Shown one piece after another: positions 22,536 through 36,609 of a stretch of 64,000 nucleotides of DNA (the first letter of the stretch is position 1; each line of letters opens with the position of its first letter). The translations under genes were made by a program, and so were the position numbers. The notes beneath the pieces were generated by a model that made no database searches, was not told where the DNA came from, and saw only the letters and a program-made list of their open reading frames with translations. This stretch comes from Hydractinia symbiolongicarpus (Eukaryota; Cnidaria; Hydrozoa; Anthoathecata; Hydractiniidae), in contig NC_079875.1 in the NCBI RefSeq assembly GCF_029227915.1, positions 14,815,001 through 14,879,000 on the forward strand, read 5' to 3'.

Positions 22536-25500
22536 CTTGGTAATTTAAAAAACCAAAATTAGAAAAGTTGCTACTACACTTACAATCCTAATTATTACCA
22601 CAACCAGGCTGTTGAAGTACTGATTAAATTAAAACATTATATAAACAAAACCACAACACTCTGCAACACTTGAAAAAAGGTGACAGTCAAATATGAAATG
22701 AAATTAGACTCCAGTAAACACTGTGCAAATTCCTGTCAGACTTTTATTTTTCAATTATTAAAGATGTTTTTACAAAAATAATCTATGTAATATGATATCT
22801 ACAAATTTACAAATAAATTGGATTTACAGTTAACAATTTCTCGTTAACCTTCCAGGCCAGAAGAAACCTTATTATATAATCTAGCAGAGATCAGCCATGA
22901 AATGAAAAGCCTATGATTCAGCATATAGATGCAATTAAAGACTAGTAAGTTTGTATATACTTCTCCTACAAAAATCTCCTACTAATATGGAGCCAGCTGG
23001 GATATCTTGACAAAAAAATATGATGCCTACTCGACTGCAAAGCTAGCAGTCTCTTTATAATATCTGTTTAGGGACAAATCAGTTTAACTGACAAAGAAAA
23101 AAAATCTCAGCAGTGATTTTTAAAATCTGCAATTCTATCTGCCCAAAGATAAGTTTTTTGTTACAGTATAATTATAGGACTGGACTTGTGATACTATATT
23201 TTTATAACTGCAATCTTTCTTCATACATGTCATTACTTGTATTTATCAATTTATTATTTATTTGTAACATAAACAACTGTAATCCACAACAATTCTGTTA
23301 AGCAAATAATATTTTTTATAGTCTTAGCTGTTATGCATTGCTGTAAAATTTGTCTGCTTATGGATGTACAAAAGGCAAGGAGAAACATCTTCTACGGAGC
23401 TATTAAAATCATGTGCAATACACAAACTGGTGCTGTGTTTAAAAAAAACAAGTTAGCTTTTCTTGCAGAAAGTTAGTTTAATGGTTTAAAAGCAAATTGT
23501 ATTGGCCAATTCGGTCCTTTAGTCAATCAATTTAATTCGCGCAAGAATTCACCAATATTGTGAATATATTTCTTGTTTTCAAACAAATGATCTTTGCAGA
23601 TTTTATTACTAGATTTGAAAAATTTGCTTTTTAAGTAACATATATTTATAATTTAAAATAAAAAATACATTATGAGATTGGCTCAAAAAATTTAGGTGCA
23701 ATAGCTAAGAAAACTACAATGTCAGTCTTTAGATAAGGGTTACCTGTAAATGAATAAAAAATAACTTCTCGAAAACCCAGAAGACATTGCTCGATCCACA
23801 AGTTGTTACAGCTTTTTACAAAAATTTAGTTCAAAAATGTGTCAGAAATAGAAGCCTATATAAACTGTGCAAGCATTACTGGATCAACTCAAAAGTTTCA
23901 AAGACATTTTGTTAAACATTAATTGTGCCATGATCACAACAACACATGTATGTTTTTCTACTTTCTTTTAAAAATGCTGAAGTTTTTTTGTGCTTTCAAT
24001 GTTTACATGTACTCTAAATATGATTGGATAAAAAAAATCTCAGAATGCACTTAGGCCTTAGTCTTTAAGGCATTTGTATTTTAAGTATTTTCAAAAATTC
24101 AAACACAAACACACGTGTACTGTGAATCTGTTCATATTCTGTGAACTGTGCATCAACCATAGCTTCAAAGTAATCCAATTTCAATAGAGACTTTATTAGA
24201 ATATAAATTTGCTGCTTTGCAAGCTGCATCTACTTATTTTTTTTACCTCCATGCTCATCCTAACGAAAATTTATGATTAAGTGAAGAAATGTAGCTTTGC
24301 AATACACATCTGACAAATACAAGCTCTTTAACACACTTTGACATCTTATATACACAGACTAAATGTTATAAGAAAAAATTTTTTTCCATACCAAAGGTGT
24401 ATTTGTTGCCATGATGATGTATAAACCTAAGTAAAAACAAAAAGATTGAACTACTGGGACAAACTATTTTAATATAAATAAAATTACTAAAAAATGAATA
24501 CTAATAAAAAACACATTACAGCATTTGAATACTGAGCTCATATTCGCTTGAGGGGTATTAAAATAAATTCTTTCATTGCCTGCTGCATTTAACAAAATGT
24601 TTTTCTTGGTTATCTCTGGTATTTCTAGCTTGATATCTTTGCATGTGCCTTGCAAGTTTGTATTACTTTAATTAGTTTCCTGAAGTTTAAAAAAACTGGA
24701 GCTTTTAGCAGAAGGTTAATGCACTTTCTTGGTGGTCCGTTTGATGGCAATTATAGGATTTTTAATGCATCTTTATTTTTGTCATTAAATGGTATTTCAA
24801 CTTGAATAAATCGTTTTTGTTCAGAAAACAGGTATAAACTTAGGCAGCCTTAAGGTCAAAAGAAAATTTTTTTTCTGTCTCTTGTCTAATCTTTATAATG
24901 TTTATATGATTTGGGGCAAAATGAAACTCATTTCAGTGTTGATTTCTACAAGACTGTCATTAATCAAAGAAGCACAGTTTTATTGGAAAAAAATTTATAA
25001 AGATAACTTTCGCATTATATAAATTTTTTTGCAAGATAAACTTTCGCAATTTAGTGCTTTCTAATTTTACAAATTTCTTGCTGAGAAAATTTCTAGGTTT
25101 GAAACAAATGTTCCACAGAGGGTGGAATTTTTCATTTTTCCCCTATGGTCATAATAAGCTACACAACAACTTAAAGGTAAAAGATTTTTATCGAAATATT
25201 GCAAAATAATTTCAAACCAATTAGTTCCAGCAGCCATTTTGATGTAAGTGGTATGGAAACCATGCTTTTTGTACAAGTAAAAATCCTTTTAGTTTAGTAA
25301 AAATTAAAAAATGACTTGGAATGTAGTATGATATGTTTTAAGATCGGTTTGATGAAATAAAGGCAATTTTTTTTCACTTTTATCATATTATAGTTCCTTA
25401 GTTCCTAAATTTAGCAGAGATGCCGATGAACTGTTTTTGACAGTATATCAATTTTGACAAGATACACGTGCAGAAAACATTAACAGCAGCTCTCACGCTT

Positions 25501-28500
25501 GAAACATGTCAGATAAATAAAATGTGTCCCAGGTTTAAGATTAAGTATGATCCAGCCCAGGGAAAGTGGAAATGTGGTTCTAAAACACAGTGCAAAATAT
25601 ACAATCTAGGTTCTATGGTGTATAAATACAAAGTCATGAGAAGTTATTTTCTGTGTTCCATTACCAAAATTAAGAAGCATGGGATGGGCAAACAAGTGTC
25701 ATTTTAGTCAGAACATTTATGTTAATCAATTCACCTTTATACTATTTGTGCATTGAAAAAGTTTGAATTCACATCCCTGAACAGGTCAAAATTACTGATG
25801 ACAGAAAATGTCAAAATTTGCTATTCCTTAAATGTTCTCCTTGTTTCCTTTAAGTTTTTATGCTTATTTATAAATGGTATAACATAGGTGGTCCCTTAAG
25901 CCTTTTTCAAAACCTTTTCATCTGTACATATGTGAATTGGATTTTAGTTTTTTATAGTCTGATGATGTACTTAGTGTAAATATTTTAACTTTTTCAAACT
26001 CGTTTTTTATTTTTTATTTCAATTAATATAGATGAATTTTTAGCGCATACAAAATTGTAAAATGAAGTGCATTGCATTATCTTTGATGCATGTGTTTGTA
26101 CTCTTTGCAGATAATACATTGTTTCTTGTTATATTTGGTATGTATTATTTAACAAAAGTTAAAATGTCACCCAATCTTGAAAATTCAGATGATTATATAC
26201 TTGGTTTAAACCTGTGTATTATACAGCAAATATTTATTAAAATAGTTGGCATGTCTTGCAAATGATAAGGTTAGGATAAAAACGTACAAAAACAACAAAA
26301 TATAAATCATTTAAATCTAAGATCTAAATTTTTTGCAGTGTACATCAGCCATTTCAGAAAAATTATCTAACCCAATGAGGAATCTAAAAATCAAATAAGG
26401 TTTCATAAATTTTGCAAGAGCCAGTAGAATGATCTAAAACTTAAAAAAACAAAACAAAAAGTTAAGTCATTAATGAACCTGATTCTAACATTCTAAACAA
26501 GATCTTGGTGCTGAAAACAACTAACTAAAGAACCAACTGGACAAGAAATTCAACCAAGCTCTAGTATGTAGCAATGATATTCTATGTTTCTTTTGTGTCA
26601 AAAACCAACAGTAAAAGAGCGAATGAATAAGCAATTATTTTACAAGATTTTAAACTTTTTGGAAAACTTACTGTCTATTTATGTTTCACAAAGAAAATTT
26701 TTAATTCAAAGTAGTTGATATTGTTAATGATTAAAATCATTTGCCAGATTTATAGAACTCACAAATTGAGTTATGTGGGAGAGTTAACCCAAGAGAGAGT
26801 GCAAAACTATATTGCAAAAGAATAGGGCACTAATTAAGATAAAATTGTCAGGGAATTTGTTTCTTAGTAATGATATGAACCCTGTAAAGGTTGTATATAA
26901 ATGGTTAAGTAACACACTTACATTGATTGTCAGAGATTGGGATATTTGTGAGTTCTTTGTACACATTAGTAATTATCCTTCATCATTTCGAAACACAATG
27001 ACCTAAAAATATATTGGAAATTTGTAAAACACACAATTCTGTTGTTTAATTAACACATGGAGAAATCAAAATGATATATATACTTGGACTGTACCTACTA
27101 ATCATGCATTAAAGCCTATTTAACCAGTTACTAAATGAACTTTTAGAACAAACATTAGCGAAAGTTATAAAAACTTAAGAAAATAAACAGGCTAAAGGTA
27201 GCTAAAATTTTTAAAGCAGCAGATATTTTTTTAAAATACTAAAATGCCAAATAATTAAACCCTCTTTCTTCCTTACGTCACATTGACATTTGGCATACAA
27301 TTTTTAATTTGCGAGTCCTCCCTAGTGTGTATAATAATCATTTGAGGAGAATATTAGATATAATAGCTTAAAGCTGCAGATGTGCTTCATTACCGATTTT
27401 TTTAAAAAAAACATTCTGAGGAAACAATTTTAACTAACAGGAACCCTTATCCCCACAAGAAAGTTCACATCACACTATTGAGAATCTTTTGGTGATTGTT
27501 TTTTTTTGTTATCAGATTTTTTTGGAAATATATGTAATACAGAATTTAGTATCAAAAGAAAGGATTAATTATTTCCTTAAAAGATCTTTGAGAAAGTCTT
27601 CACTCAAGTTCAAAAATTTCTGCTTGATGGTATTACTAAGAATTGGAGGTTATTGCAGCTTCGTTTTGTTTAAAAAGTCGTGCCATTGTTTTGGTGTTGA
27701 CACTTGTTGTGTCTTACTTCTTCTTGATTATTAAAAGGGGTACAAAAAGTACAATTTTCTGTTGACCATCTAACTGCAATAAAAATCTTTCTCATTAGGT
27801 GTCTTTCCCATATAAAATTTGTTCTTTTTTCATTTTAATTTCCCAAGCCATTGACCCTTTCGCATTTGAGCAAGCACTCTAGTTTTTTTACAATATTTTT
27901 ATAATACTTGCTGTATACGTCTGTTTTTGAGCTAAAATTTAGTGTCAAATTATACAAGTTTAACAATTTTCCAAGCAACTACTATCCAGGCCAACGCCAT
28001 ATTTTCATAAAAACAATAGTATTTTACCCGGAACCATGAAAAATTAGTTTAAAGTGTGTTGTGATGAACATCTGAGACTTCAAACTAGTTTTATATCAGG
28101 CATTACCACTGGTCTTTTTGTAGGATCGAGATCTGCAGACACATAAAATCATTAATCACAGCAAACTTAAATTAGCTGTTGTGCGCACATACCCGATTGT
28201 TAAACTATACTTATATTTTTTCTTTGTTGTCAGGAGCTACTTAGAGTAAATTTTAAAACATTCTTTAACAATACCTCATGTGGCATTGAAAACTAGAGTT
28301 ATTAATGAACCATTTTCGGCTTGAATTATGCATTTGTGTATGCTTTCTCTTGAAATTCGGGTCAAAAACCCTCAAATCAAAATATGTTCTCTGTCCATAG
28401 TACTAAAATCCCTGAGATGTCCACTTGTCCTGTCGAATGTTGACGATTGTTGACTTTGTTGCGTCATCTTTCAATGAATCCCCCAGCATGGCAGCTCATT

Positions 28501-30256
28501 GATGAACTGCATGCACACCACTCTGGCAATCCGGTGGTAGGTTGTACCTTAATCTGTATTTTTCTATCAGCAAAACAGTCAGACAGTTACACTTGATTTG
28601 TGGAGCATTCAATTGTGCAATCTGTGATTGTCTTATATGTTCTTAGCTCCTACAGCTTTCAATTTTTCTACGTTATTTTCCTGTTTAGCCACTTAAACAG
28701 CCCTTACAATTTGCATCAGTCAGTAATTGCCAACGTAAAATTTGAAGATACCGTAGTGGCGCCAGCAAAACAGGGATCGAATTAAGGTAAAATAAATGGT
28801 TTGTAACTCTTTTTGAGGGAAATTTTTTTTTGACATTGCGAACCGTTTTGGCATCTCTGCAACCCGTTTTTCATCAATTTGCGAATCAATTTTGTTAAAT
28901 TGGAGCAAACAGCAAATTAAAATATCCTTTCCTTAAAATAACCCTCATGCGATTATGACTTCAATCTACCATCTTTGAAAGTAAAATTTTTATGTGTTGA
29001 ATACTTTCATTCCGCACTTAGCTCTCGTTGAGGTCAGACGTATCTAAAACGCTCCGGTCTTGGCAAAGAAGTCAAAGAAGGGAGAAGAAAGAAGAAAGAA
29101 GACTAAAGCTTGAAGAGCTCCTGCTTTGACCTTTTTGATTTATTATATATTGTACTGCCTTCTTTACTTCATTTATATCTTTTTCATTCTTTAATTTGTT
29201 GTTTTGTTAGTTTTTAAATTATTGTTTTTGTTAATAAATTGTTTTTATCCCAGTCAGTTTTTTATCCATTTATCATCTAATATGGTAGCTTTGCTGCGTT
29301 GTGGGTTCCTGCTGCTCCTTCTGTGTAACATCGTCAGAAAATGGGCTTGCCTCAGATCCTTCAAACATAGTTTTGGAAGAGCACATAACCGTGGAATGAT
29401 CTCCCTAAGACTTAAAAATAACTTTACTCAGGTAGGAAACCCCACAGAGTTTCTTTTCTATCTCTTCACTTGATGCCTGAAATAGAGTTTCTAAAAGCCA
29501 GCTCACTCTTCAATTAAAATTAATGGCTTTATCAAAACTTAAGCCAAGCAGGCAAAAGTATTTCTATTTTAATTCTCTTGTCAGGGGACATCTAAGTCAG
29601 TCTTGGTCATGAATATTTGCAACCGCGTGCAATGGTACGTACGCCTACACTAATACAGGTGTGCGATCAGTATCGCACGCCTAGCATATGATTTTGCCGT
29701 GCAATTATTACATTCAGGAGAGTGGCAGCGCAGAGTTTTTGAAGCATAGTAGTTAGCAAAAAAAATTGCTGACATAATTTTATTGTGAAATTTAAATGAA
29801 TGGTGTTATTATAAAGAACGTAAGGTATAGAGAACATTAAAGTCGGCCCCTTTCCTTCATGCTGACCCTCTTATGCTCGGCTGGTGCATTACACCGAGAC
29901 TCGAACGAAAGACGGAAGACCATTTGGCACCATGCCACAAGTCAATTCAACCTTCATCGTCACAGAGAATACTGCAAGAAGAGTGCGCACCCATGCAAGT
30001 TAAATATAACCAGAACATGGGAGAGGTTAGGTGTCCTGTACCTTCATACAGCTTTCAAACGAATGTTCTTGTAATGTAATAATACCAAAGAAAAAACATG
30101 TTCAATAAAGTTTAAAAAATCTTTCTAAAAGGGAAAAGAGAAATCAAATATGTTTAGTAAAAATAATCGAAAAATTTGTATATCGTATTAAAAAGAAGTG
30201 CAGAAGTTCTGTCTCCCACACGCCACAGCAGGCAATAAGTCAACCCTGCCCTCGGT
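22536..30256. other. Long gene-poor stretch
   Basis: I find no exon chain with family resemblance on either strand. Several open frames of 60-90 codons exist (for example 25067-25276 minus, 25468-25707 plus, 27489-27734 plus) but none shows a domain, partner exon or convincing codon pattern. A short hairpin, one mismatch in 11-bp arms, is at 29657-29682. The left end must contain the SLC23 promoter and any 5' UTR exons. Confidence 0.4.
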
Positions 30257-30826
30257 TTTGTGAGAAGAGATGTTCTGCGAAGACTCTAACAATTGAGTCT
30301 CCTGTACAGTTTTGCTTTGCATTGAACTGTACCTGTGACAAGCATTTTCGAAGCATGTCACCGGAGACTTCTGCGATATTCAACTTAATGATCCCCTGAC
30401 CTTCAGTTCGTAAATAGCATGTGTACAACTTACTTCCTAATCAGTTTATCTTAAAACATAGAGTGCTAGTTGGGACAGAACTATTAACTTAAGAAGTACA
30501 CCATCGGGAAGGTAGGTCAATAGGACTTGTACTTCATTTCCATTTGTCATCGTCTTAAGGAGAGAAATACAAGGTTTCCAGCTGGAAAACAAAAAAATAT
30601 TGTCGACGCGCAAAACATTTGAAATGTTTCTCACGTCAGCAATTTTAATGAAGGTGGGTATTTAATAGAAATACATTTTAGAGATACATTTTAACACGGA
30701 AGAACAATTATGTATTGGGTAAAGTTTGGGTAAGGGATTACTCTAAAATAGCTCAGTTCTGATTGGCGTTTGTACGAAGTAGAACAAGGCCTGTGATAAA
30801 GAGCACGCCCGAATTTCACATGGCGT

Positions 30827-31445
30827 GTGCGGAGGCGTGTGTGTGTGCGATCGCACAACATTCATGACCAAGACTGTAAGTATTCCTGTTCTTCATGCTT
30901 AAAACCTGTGGCAAAAACACACAAAGCACTTTCTTGTGACGAGTGTGGATTATGGGCTCATACAAAATGTGAGCGTATTTCTAATAAAAAATATCAACAA
31001 TTTTTGAAGACTCCTGAAGATAAACTGTTTTTCGTTTTTCTCGTAATTTGTCCTTTGCTAATGAGGAGTCATTTGGTGACGAAATTCCGGAAAACATCTA
31101 TATTACTATTGATAAAAACTTTGATTTTAAGCAATCAGAAATGGGAAGGGCCTAAAAATGGCCCGTCATCCAACTAGACTATGTTAAACTTCTGCTACAT
31201 CAAACAAAAATTGATGTATTCTCCATCTGTGAAACCAAAATTAATGACACCATCACTGACAATGAAGTTAAAATTGATGGCTATGTTTGGTGGGGGGTGT
31301 TCTAATTTTTGTTAATGAAAACTTGGATAGCCACCTTTTGAAACACCTATACTTCGAAAATGTTGAATCACTATGGGTGAAAGTGTGCCTGAAATAACTA
31401 AACCTATTTACGTGTGTGGGGTTTACAGGCCACCTGGAGGTAGTG
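30827..31445 (+). pseudogene. LINE ORF fragment: PHD-type zinc finger then endonuclease remnant (copy 1)
   Basis: The first part encodes a PHD-like finger, CSSCLKPVAKTHKALSCDE then CGLWAHTKC, as found at the start of many cnidarian non-LTR retrotransposon proteins. After a frame break near 31020 the line continues in other frames. It shows IDVFSICETKINDTITDNEV, GVLIFVNENL-like and VYRPPGGS motifs, which belong to the apurinic endonuclease domain of CR1/L2-type LINEs. Stops and frameshifts interrupt it and the reverse transcriptase is absent. It is therefore a 5' fragment, not a gene. Confidence 0.75.
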
Positions 31446-31827
31446 ATTTGTAGAGTACCGAAAACGTATTCTAAGATATTCTCTGCTGACTTCAAATGTT
31501 CCTTGTGTACAATTAGACAAGTCTTTTGTTTATAAAATATCTAATAGATGGATTATGAAGAATTATTAGAGATCCCACCATTGACAAAGTTTTTTATTAA
31601 TGGATTATGAAGAATTATTAGAGATCCCACCATTGACAATGTTTATACAGGATGGATATAATTCAGTTTTTAAAAAACTGCTCTTATGTCCTGTTTCAGC
31701 TTTCCCTTGCCAGTATGGTTGTCAGCGTCGCTACACGTTTTGTGTTATTGGAACAACTTATTATTCTAAGACCCTATACATCCATTGAAATTGGATTGCC
31801 CTACATCGTTTCTTTTTCAGATGAGAT

Positions 31828-32184
31828 TTATGCACCACTAAGCACAAAAATTCTAGCAGTAACAACTTGACACGTAGATGCAATCACAGGATAAATGATT
31901 TCATTAATATAAATCATCACGGATCTTATGAGGGAATCAAAAGCATTCTTGGCGTTAATCTGCAAAACACTATTAAAAATGCCATTCATAGCATGAACAT
32001 CAATTTCAAAACCAGAATTCTGACCCGCACACAGCTGCAAGTTGACAGCTGCTTCTAAACCATCTTTCTTCAGGACAGCCATGACACACTTTCTTTCATC
32101 TTGAAACATCCTCAATGGCATCTTAGTTGCGTATAGCAAATCCCATGCAGCAGCTCCCCCCTCCCAAAAAAGGTCAAGCAACAA
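31828..32184 (-). pseudogene. Reverse-transcriptase fragment with altered catalytic Asp (copy 1)
   Basis: A 118-codon open frame contains LQLCAGQNSG, VHAMNGIFN and LQINAKNAFDSLIRSV, then YPVIASTC. This resembles the start of the palm domain in a class of animal retroelement proteins whose consensus has V-D-A-x-N-A-F. Here the Asp is Asn (INAKNAF), so the first catalytic carboxylate is missing. The frame ends soon after, so the YADD box region is absent. The family cannot be named with certainty. Confidence 0.6.
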
Positions 32185-34035
32185 CCATAACCATAATCAT
32201 CTTGTAAACAATAGTAACATACAGCCCTTGAGCCCTTAAACCATTATAGACAAAAGGAACTCTAAATGTAATGGAATAGGGGCGCAAGATTGCAGCAAAA
32301 GCTTTAAATACGCTATAAATGCTGGGCACTATAAGGATTCCATTATGCTAAGGACTAGGCATTTATTTTTATTAAAAGGCGTGTCATACTGATGCACAAT
32401 CATAGAACCTATTGTCTGTCAGCGAATGTCACAAGGTTCTGTTAGCAATCTAAGGCAGGTCATTTAAAGCACAAGGTCTCTTCTACACCATGCAGAAAAT
32501 TAAATACAAAATTAATCTCTAGCAAATAAACAAAACATTCCTTAACCAAGTGGATAGTAAAGTGACAAAAATGGCAGCTTTTTAAATCCTTTGAATCACC
32601 ATTCCACAAGAAAAGCCTCCATAATATGTCAGTTTAGTTTATATATTTGAGCTACCTAATAACAAGACAATTATATTATATAATAGATTTTACCCTGTAG
32701 GTTAGGAATGTGCATGCATGTACAAAATTATTAAACTTTTGCAAACATTGACAGTCTATAGATAAATAGATAGCTAACTAGCTCGCTAGCTAGCTAGCTG
32801 GCTATATATATATAGTTAGCCACAAAAATTATTCCAGTGACAAAAAAAATCTATGCTCAACTAACTTCAATTCATTCAGGACAACTGTTCTGTATATATA
32901 CATTAAAAAACAACAAAGAACGTGGAAACGTTTTAAATTAACATTGTTTGCATAGCGAATCAAATCAATTACCTTGAACTGATAAATATCTTTCTTTTTC
33001 CCATAGTTTTAGCCCCCGATTATGGCTGCCCTCACATGTATTAACGCTTGGTTAAGCCGCATTATATGATGACTATGTGATGACAACATGATAAGATGTG
33101 TGTATATAATATGTATTAAACACAACAAGAAGCCCTGGGGGCTCTAAGAATTTCCGCTCGCTACCAAAATATTTTATGACAACCTGCTAATTCAATGTGT
33201 TATCGTGCCAAACATTCGAAGAAGTTTGGTGCTTGAAGACACACAAGTGACATTACATCTTACAACAAACGCAAACAAAACGAAACGTGTCATAATAAAC
33301 TCACACTTTAAAAGAAATTGTGAACAAAAATTATATATCATTCATGGTTGAAAGTGGTCTTCCGATTGAAACGTTTATGGTCTTGAACGGCATTTAGTTG
33401 ACAAAAAAACAAAATTTTGATGCCACCATCATGTTCAGCATACTTTCTTTATTAATTGTGCCTTCTTTGTGAGAAGAGATGTTCTGCGAAGACTCTAACA
33501 ATTGAGTCTCCTGTACAGTTTTGCTTTGCATTGAACTGTACCTGTGACAAGCATTTTCGAAGCATGTCACCGGAGACTTCTGCGATATTCAACTTAATGA
33601 TCCCCTGACCTTCAGTTCGTAAATAGCATGTGTACAACTTACTTCCTAATCAGTTTATCTTAAAACATAGAGTGCTAGTTGGGACAGAACTATTAACTTA
33701 AGAAGTACACCATCGGGAAGGTAGGTCAATAGGACTTGTACTTCATTTCCATTTGTCATCGTCTTAAGGAGAGAAATACAAGGTTTCCAGCTGGAAAACA
33801 AAAAAATATTGTCGACGCGCAAAACATTTGAAATGTTTCTCACGTCAGCAATTTTAATGAAGGTGGGTATTTAATAGAAATACATTTTAGAGATACATTT
33901 TAACACGGAAGAACAATTATGTATTGGGTAAAGTTTGGGTAAGGGATTACTCTAAAATAGCTCAGTTCTGATTGGCGTTTGTACGAAGTAGAACAAGGCG
34001 TGTGATAAAGAGCACGCCCGAATTTCACATGGCGT

Positions 34036-34654
34036 GTGCGGAGGCGTGTGTGTGTGCGATCGCACAACATTCATGACCAAGACTGTAAGTATCCCTGTTC
34101 TTCATGCTTAAAACCTGTGGCAAAAACACACAAAGCACTTTCTTGTGACGAGTGTGGATTATGGGCTCATACAAAATGTGAGCGTATTTCTAATAAAAAA
34201 TATCAACAATTTTTGAAGACTCCTGAAGATAAACTGTTTTTCGTTTTTCTCGTAATTTGTCCTTTGCTAATGAGGAGTCATTTGGTGACGAAATTCCGGA
34301 AAACATCTATATTACTATTGATAAAAACTTTGATTTTAAGCAATCAGAAATGGGAAGGGCCTAAAAATGGCCCGTCATCCAACTAGACTATGTTAAACTT
34401 CTGCTACATCAAACAAAAATTGATGTATTCTCCATCTGTGAAACCAAAATTAATGACACCATCACTGACAATGAAGTTAAAATTGATGGCTATGTTTGGT
34501 GGGGGGTGTTCTAATTTTTGTTAATGAAAACTTGGATAGCCACCTTTTGAAACACCTATACTTCGAAAATGTTGAATCACTATGGGTGAAAGTGTGCCTG
34601 AAATAACTAAACCTATTTACGTGTGTGGGGTTTACAGGCCACCTGGAGGTAGTG
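34036..34654 (+). pseudogene. LINE ORF fragment: PHD-type zinc finger then endonuclease remnant (copy 2)
   Basis: Same as the fragment at 30827-31445, with one residue change in the finger region (Ser to Pro before CSSC). The same frame breaks are present, so the decay predates the duplication. Confidence 0.75.
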
Positions 34655-35036
34655 ATTTGTAGAGTACCGAAAACGTATTCTAAGATATTCTCTGCTGACT
34701 TCAAATGTTCCTTGTGTACAATTAGACAAGTCTTTTGTTTATAAAATATCTAATAGATGGATTATGAAGAATTATTAGAGATCCCACCATTGACAAAGTT
34801 TTTTATTAATGGATTATGAAGAATTATTAGAGATCCCACCATTGACAATGTTTATACAGGATGGATATAATTCAGTTTTTAAAAAACTGCTCTTATGTCC
34901 TGTTTCAGCTTTCCCTTGCCAGTATGGTTGTCAGCGTCGCTACACGTTTTGTGTTATTGGAACAACTTATTATTCTAAGACCCTATACATCCATTGAAAT
35001 TGGATTGCCCTACATCGTTTCTTTTTCAGATGAGAT

Positions 35037-35393
35037 TTATGCACCACTAAGCACAAAAATTCTAGCAGTAACAACTTGACACGTAGATGCAATCACAGGA
35101 TAAATGATTTCATTAATATAAATCATCACGGATCTTATGAGGGAATCAAAAGCATTCTTGGCGTTAATCTGCAAAACACTATTAAAAATGCCATTCATAG
35201 CATGAACATCAATTTCAAAACCAGAATTCTGACCCGCACACAGCTGCAAGTTGACAGCTGCTTCTAAACCATCTTTCTTCAGGACAGCCATGACACACTT
35301 TCTTTCATCTTGAAACATCCTCAATGGCATCTTAGTTGCGTATAGCAAATCCCATGCAGCAGCTCCCCCCTCCCAAAAAAGGTCAAGCAACAA
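35037..35393 (-). pseudogene. Reverse-transcriptase fragment with altered catalytic Asp (copy 2)
   Basis: Identical in translation to 31828-32184, including the INAKNAF change. Confidence 0.6.
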
Positions 35394-36609
35394 CCATAAC
35401 CATAATCATCTTGTAAACAATAGTAACATACAGCCCTTGAGCCCTTAAACCATTATAGACAAAAGGAACTCTAAATGTAATGGAATAGGGGCGCAAGATT
35501 GCAGCAAAAGCTTTAAATACGCTATAAATGCTGGGCACTATAAGGATTCCATTATGCTAAGGACTAGGCATTTATTTTTATTAAAAGGCGTGTCATACTG
35601 ATGCACAATCATAGAACCTATTGTCTGTCAGCGAATGTCACAAGGTTCTGTTAGCAATCTAAGGCAGGTCATTTAAAGCACAAGGTCTCTTCTACACCAT
35701 GCAGAAAATTAAATACAAAATTAATCTCTAGCAAATAAACAAAACATTCCTTAACCAAGTGGATAGTAAAGTGACAAAAATGGCAGCTTTTTAAATCCTT
35801 TGAATCACCATTCCACAAGAAAAGCCTCCATAATATGTCAGTTTAGTTTATATATTTGAGCTACCTAATAACAAGACAATTATATTATATAATAGATTTT
35901 ACCCTGTAGGTTAGGAATGTGCATGCATGTACAAAATTATTAAACTTTTGCAAACATTGACAGTCTATAGATAAATAGATAGCTAACTAGCTCGCTAGCT
36001 AGCTAGCTGGCTATATATATATAGTTAGCCACAAAAATTATTCCAGTGACAAAAAAAATCTATGCTCAACTAACTTCAATTCATTCAGGACAACTGTTCT
36101 GTATATATACATTAAAAAACAACAAAGAACGTGGAAACGTTTTAAATTAACATTGTTTGCATAGCGAATCAAATCAATTACCTTGAACTGATAAATATCT
36201 TTCTTTTTCCCATAGTTTTAGCCCCCGCTTATGGTTGCCCTCACATGTATTAACGCTTGGTTAAGCCGCATTATATGATGACTATGTGATGACAACATGA
36301 TAAGATGTGTGTATATAATATGTATTAAACACAACAAGAAGCCCTGGGGGCTCTAAGAATTTCCGCTCGCTACCAAAATATTTTATGACAACCTGCTAAT
36401 TCGTTGTGTTATCGTGCCAAACATTCGAAGAAGTTTGGTGCTTGAAGACACACAAGTGACATTACATCTTACAACAAACGCAAACAAAACGAAACGTGTC
36501 ATAATAAACTCACACTTTAAAAGAAATTGTGAACAAAAATTATATATCATTCATGGTTGAAAGTGGTCTTCCGATTGAAACGTTTATGGTCTTGAACGGC
36601 ATTTAGTTG

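Larger units (their letters stand above)
30257..33465. repeat. 3.2-kb tandem duplication, copy 1
   Basis: The whole stretch is repeated head to tail at an offset of exactly 3209 bp, with only a handful of substitutions seen by eye (for example GGCCTG/GGCGTG near 30800, TTCCTG/TCCCTG near 30880, and two changes near 33020). The unit contains a LINE 5' fragment on the plus strand and an unrelated reverse-transcriptase fragment on the minus strand. It also holds two short minus-strand frames of unknown nature (30240-30634) and an AGCT/TA-rich hairpin at about 32766-32816. Such high identity implies a recent event or an assembly artefact. Confidence 0.95.

Noticed and set aside
24240-24420. Possible extra 5' exons of SLC23 (ATG followed by donor-like GTATGG and GTAAAA)
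   Set aside because: Joining them does not keep phase with the well-supported start at 22535.
25067-25707. ORFs of 69 and 79 codons, one with a good ATG context
   Set aside because: No partner exons or domain; chance frames cannot be excluded.
29840-29960. tRNA-like B-box word (GTTCGAGTC on the minus strand)
   Set aside because: No matching A-box, acceptor stem or cloverleaf could be drawn.
30240-30634. Two adjacent minus-strand ORFs of 62 codons, repeated in the second duplication copy
   Set aside because: Conserved only because the DNA is duplicated; no motif or splice link found.
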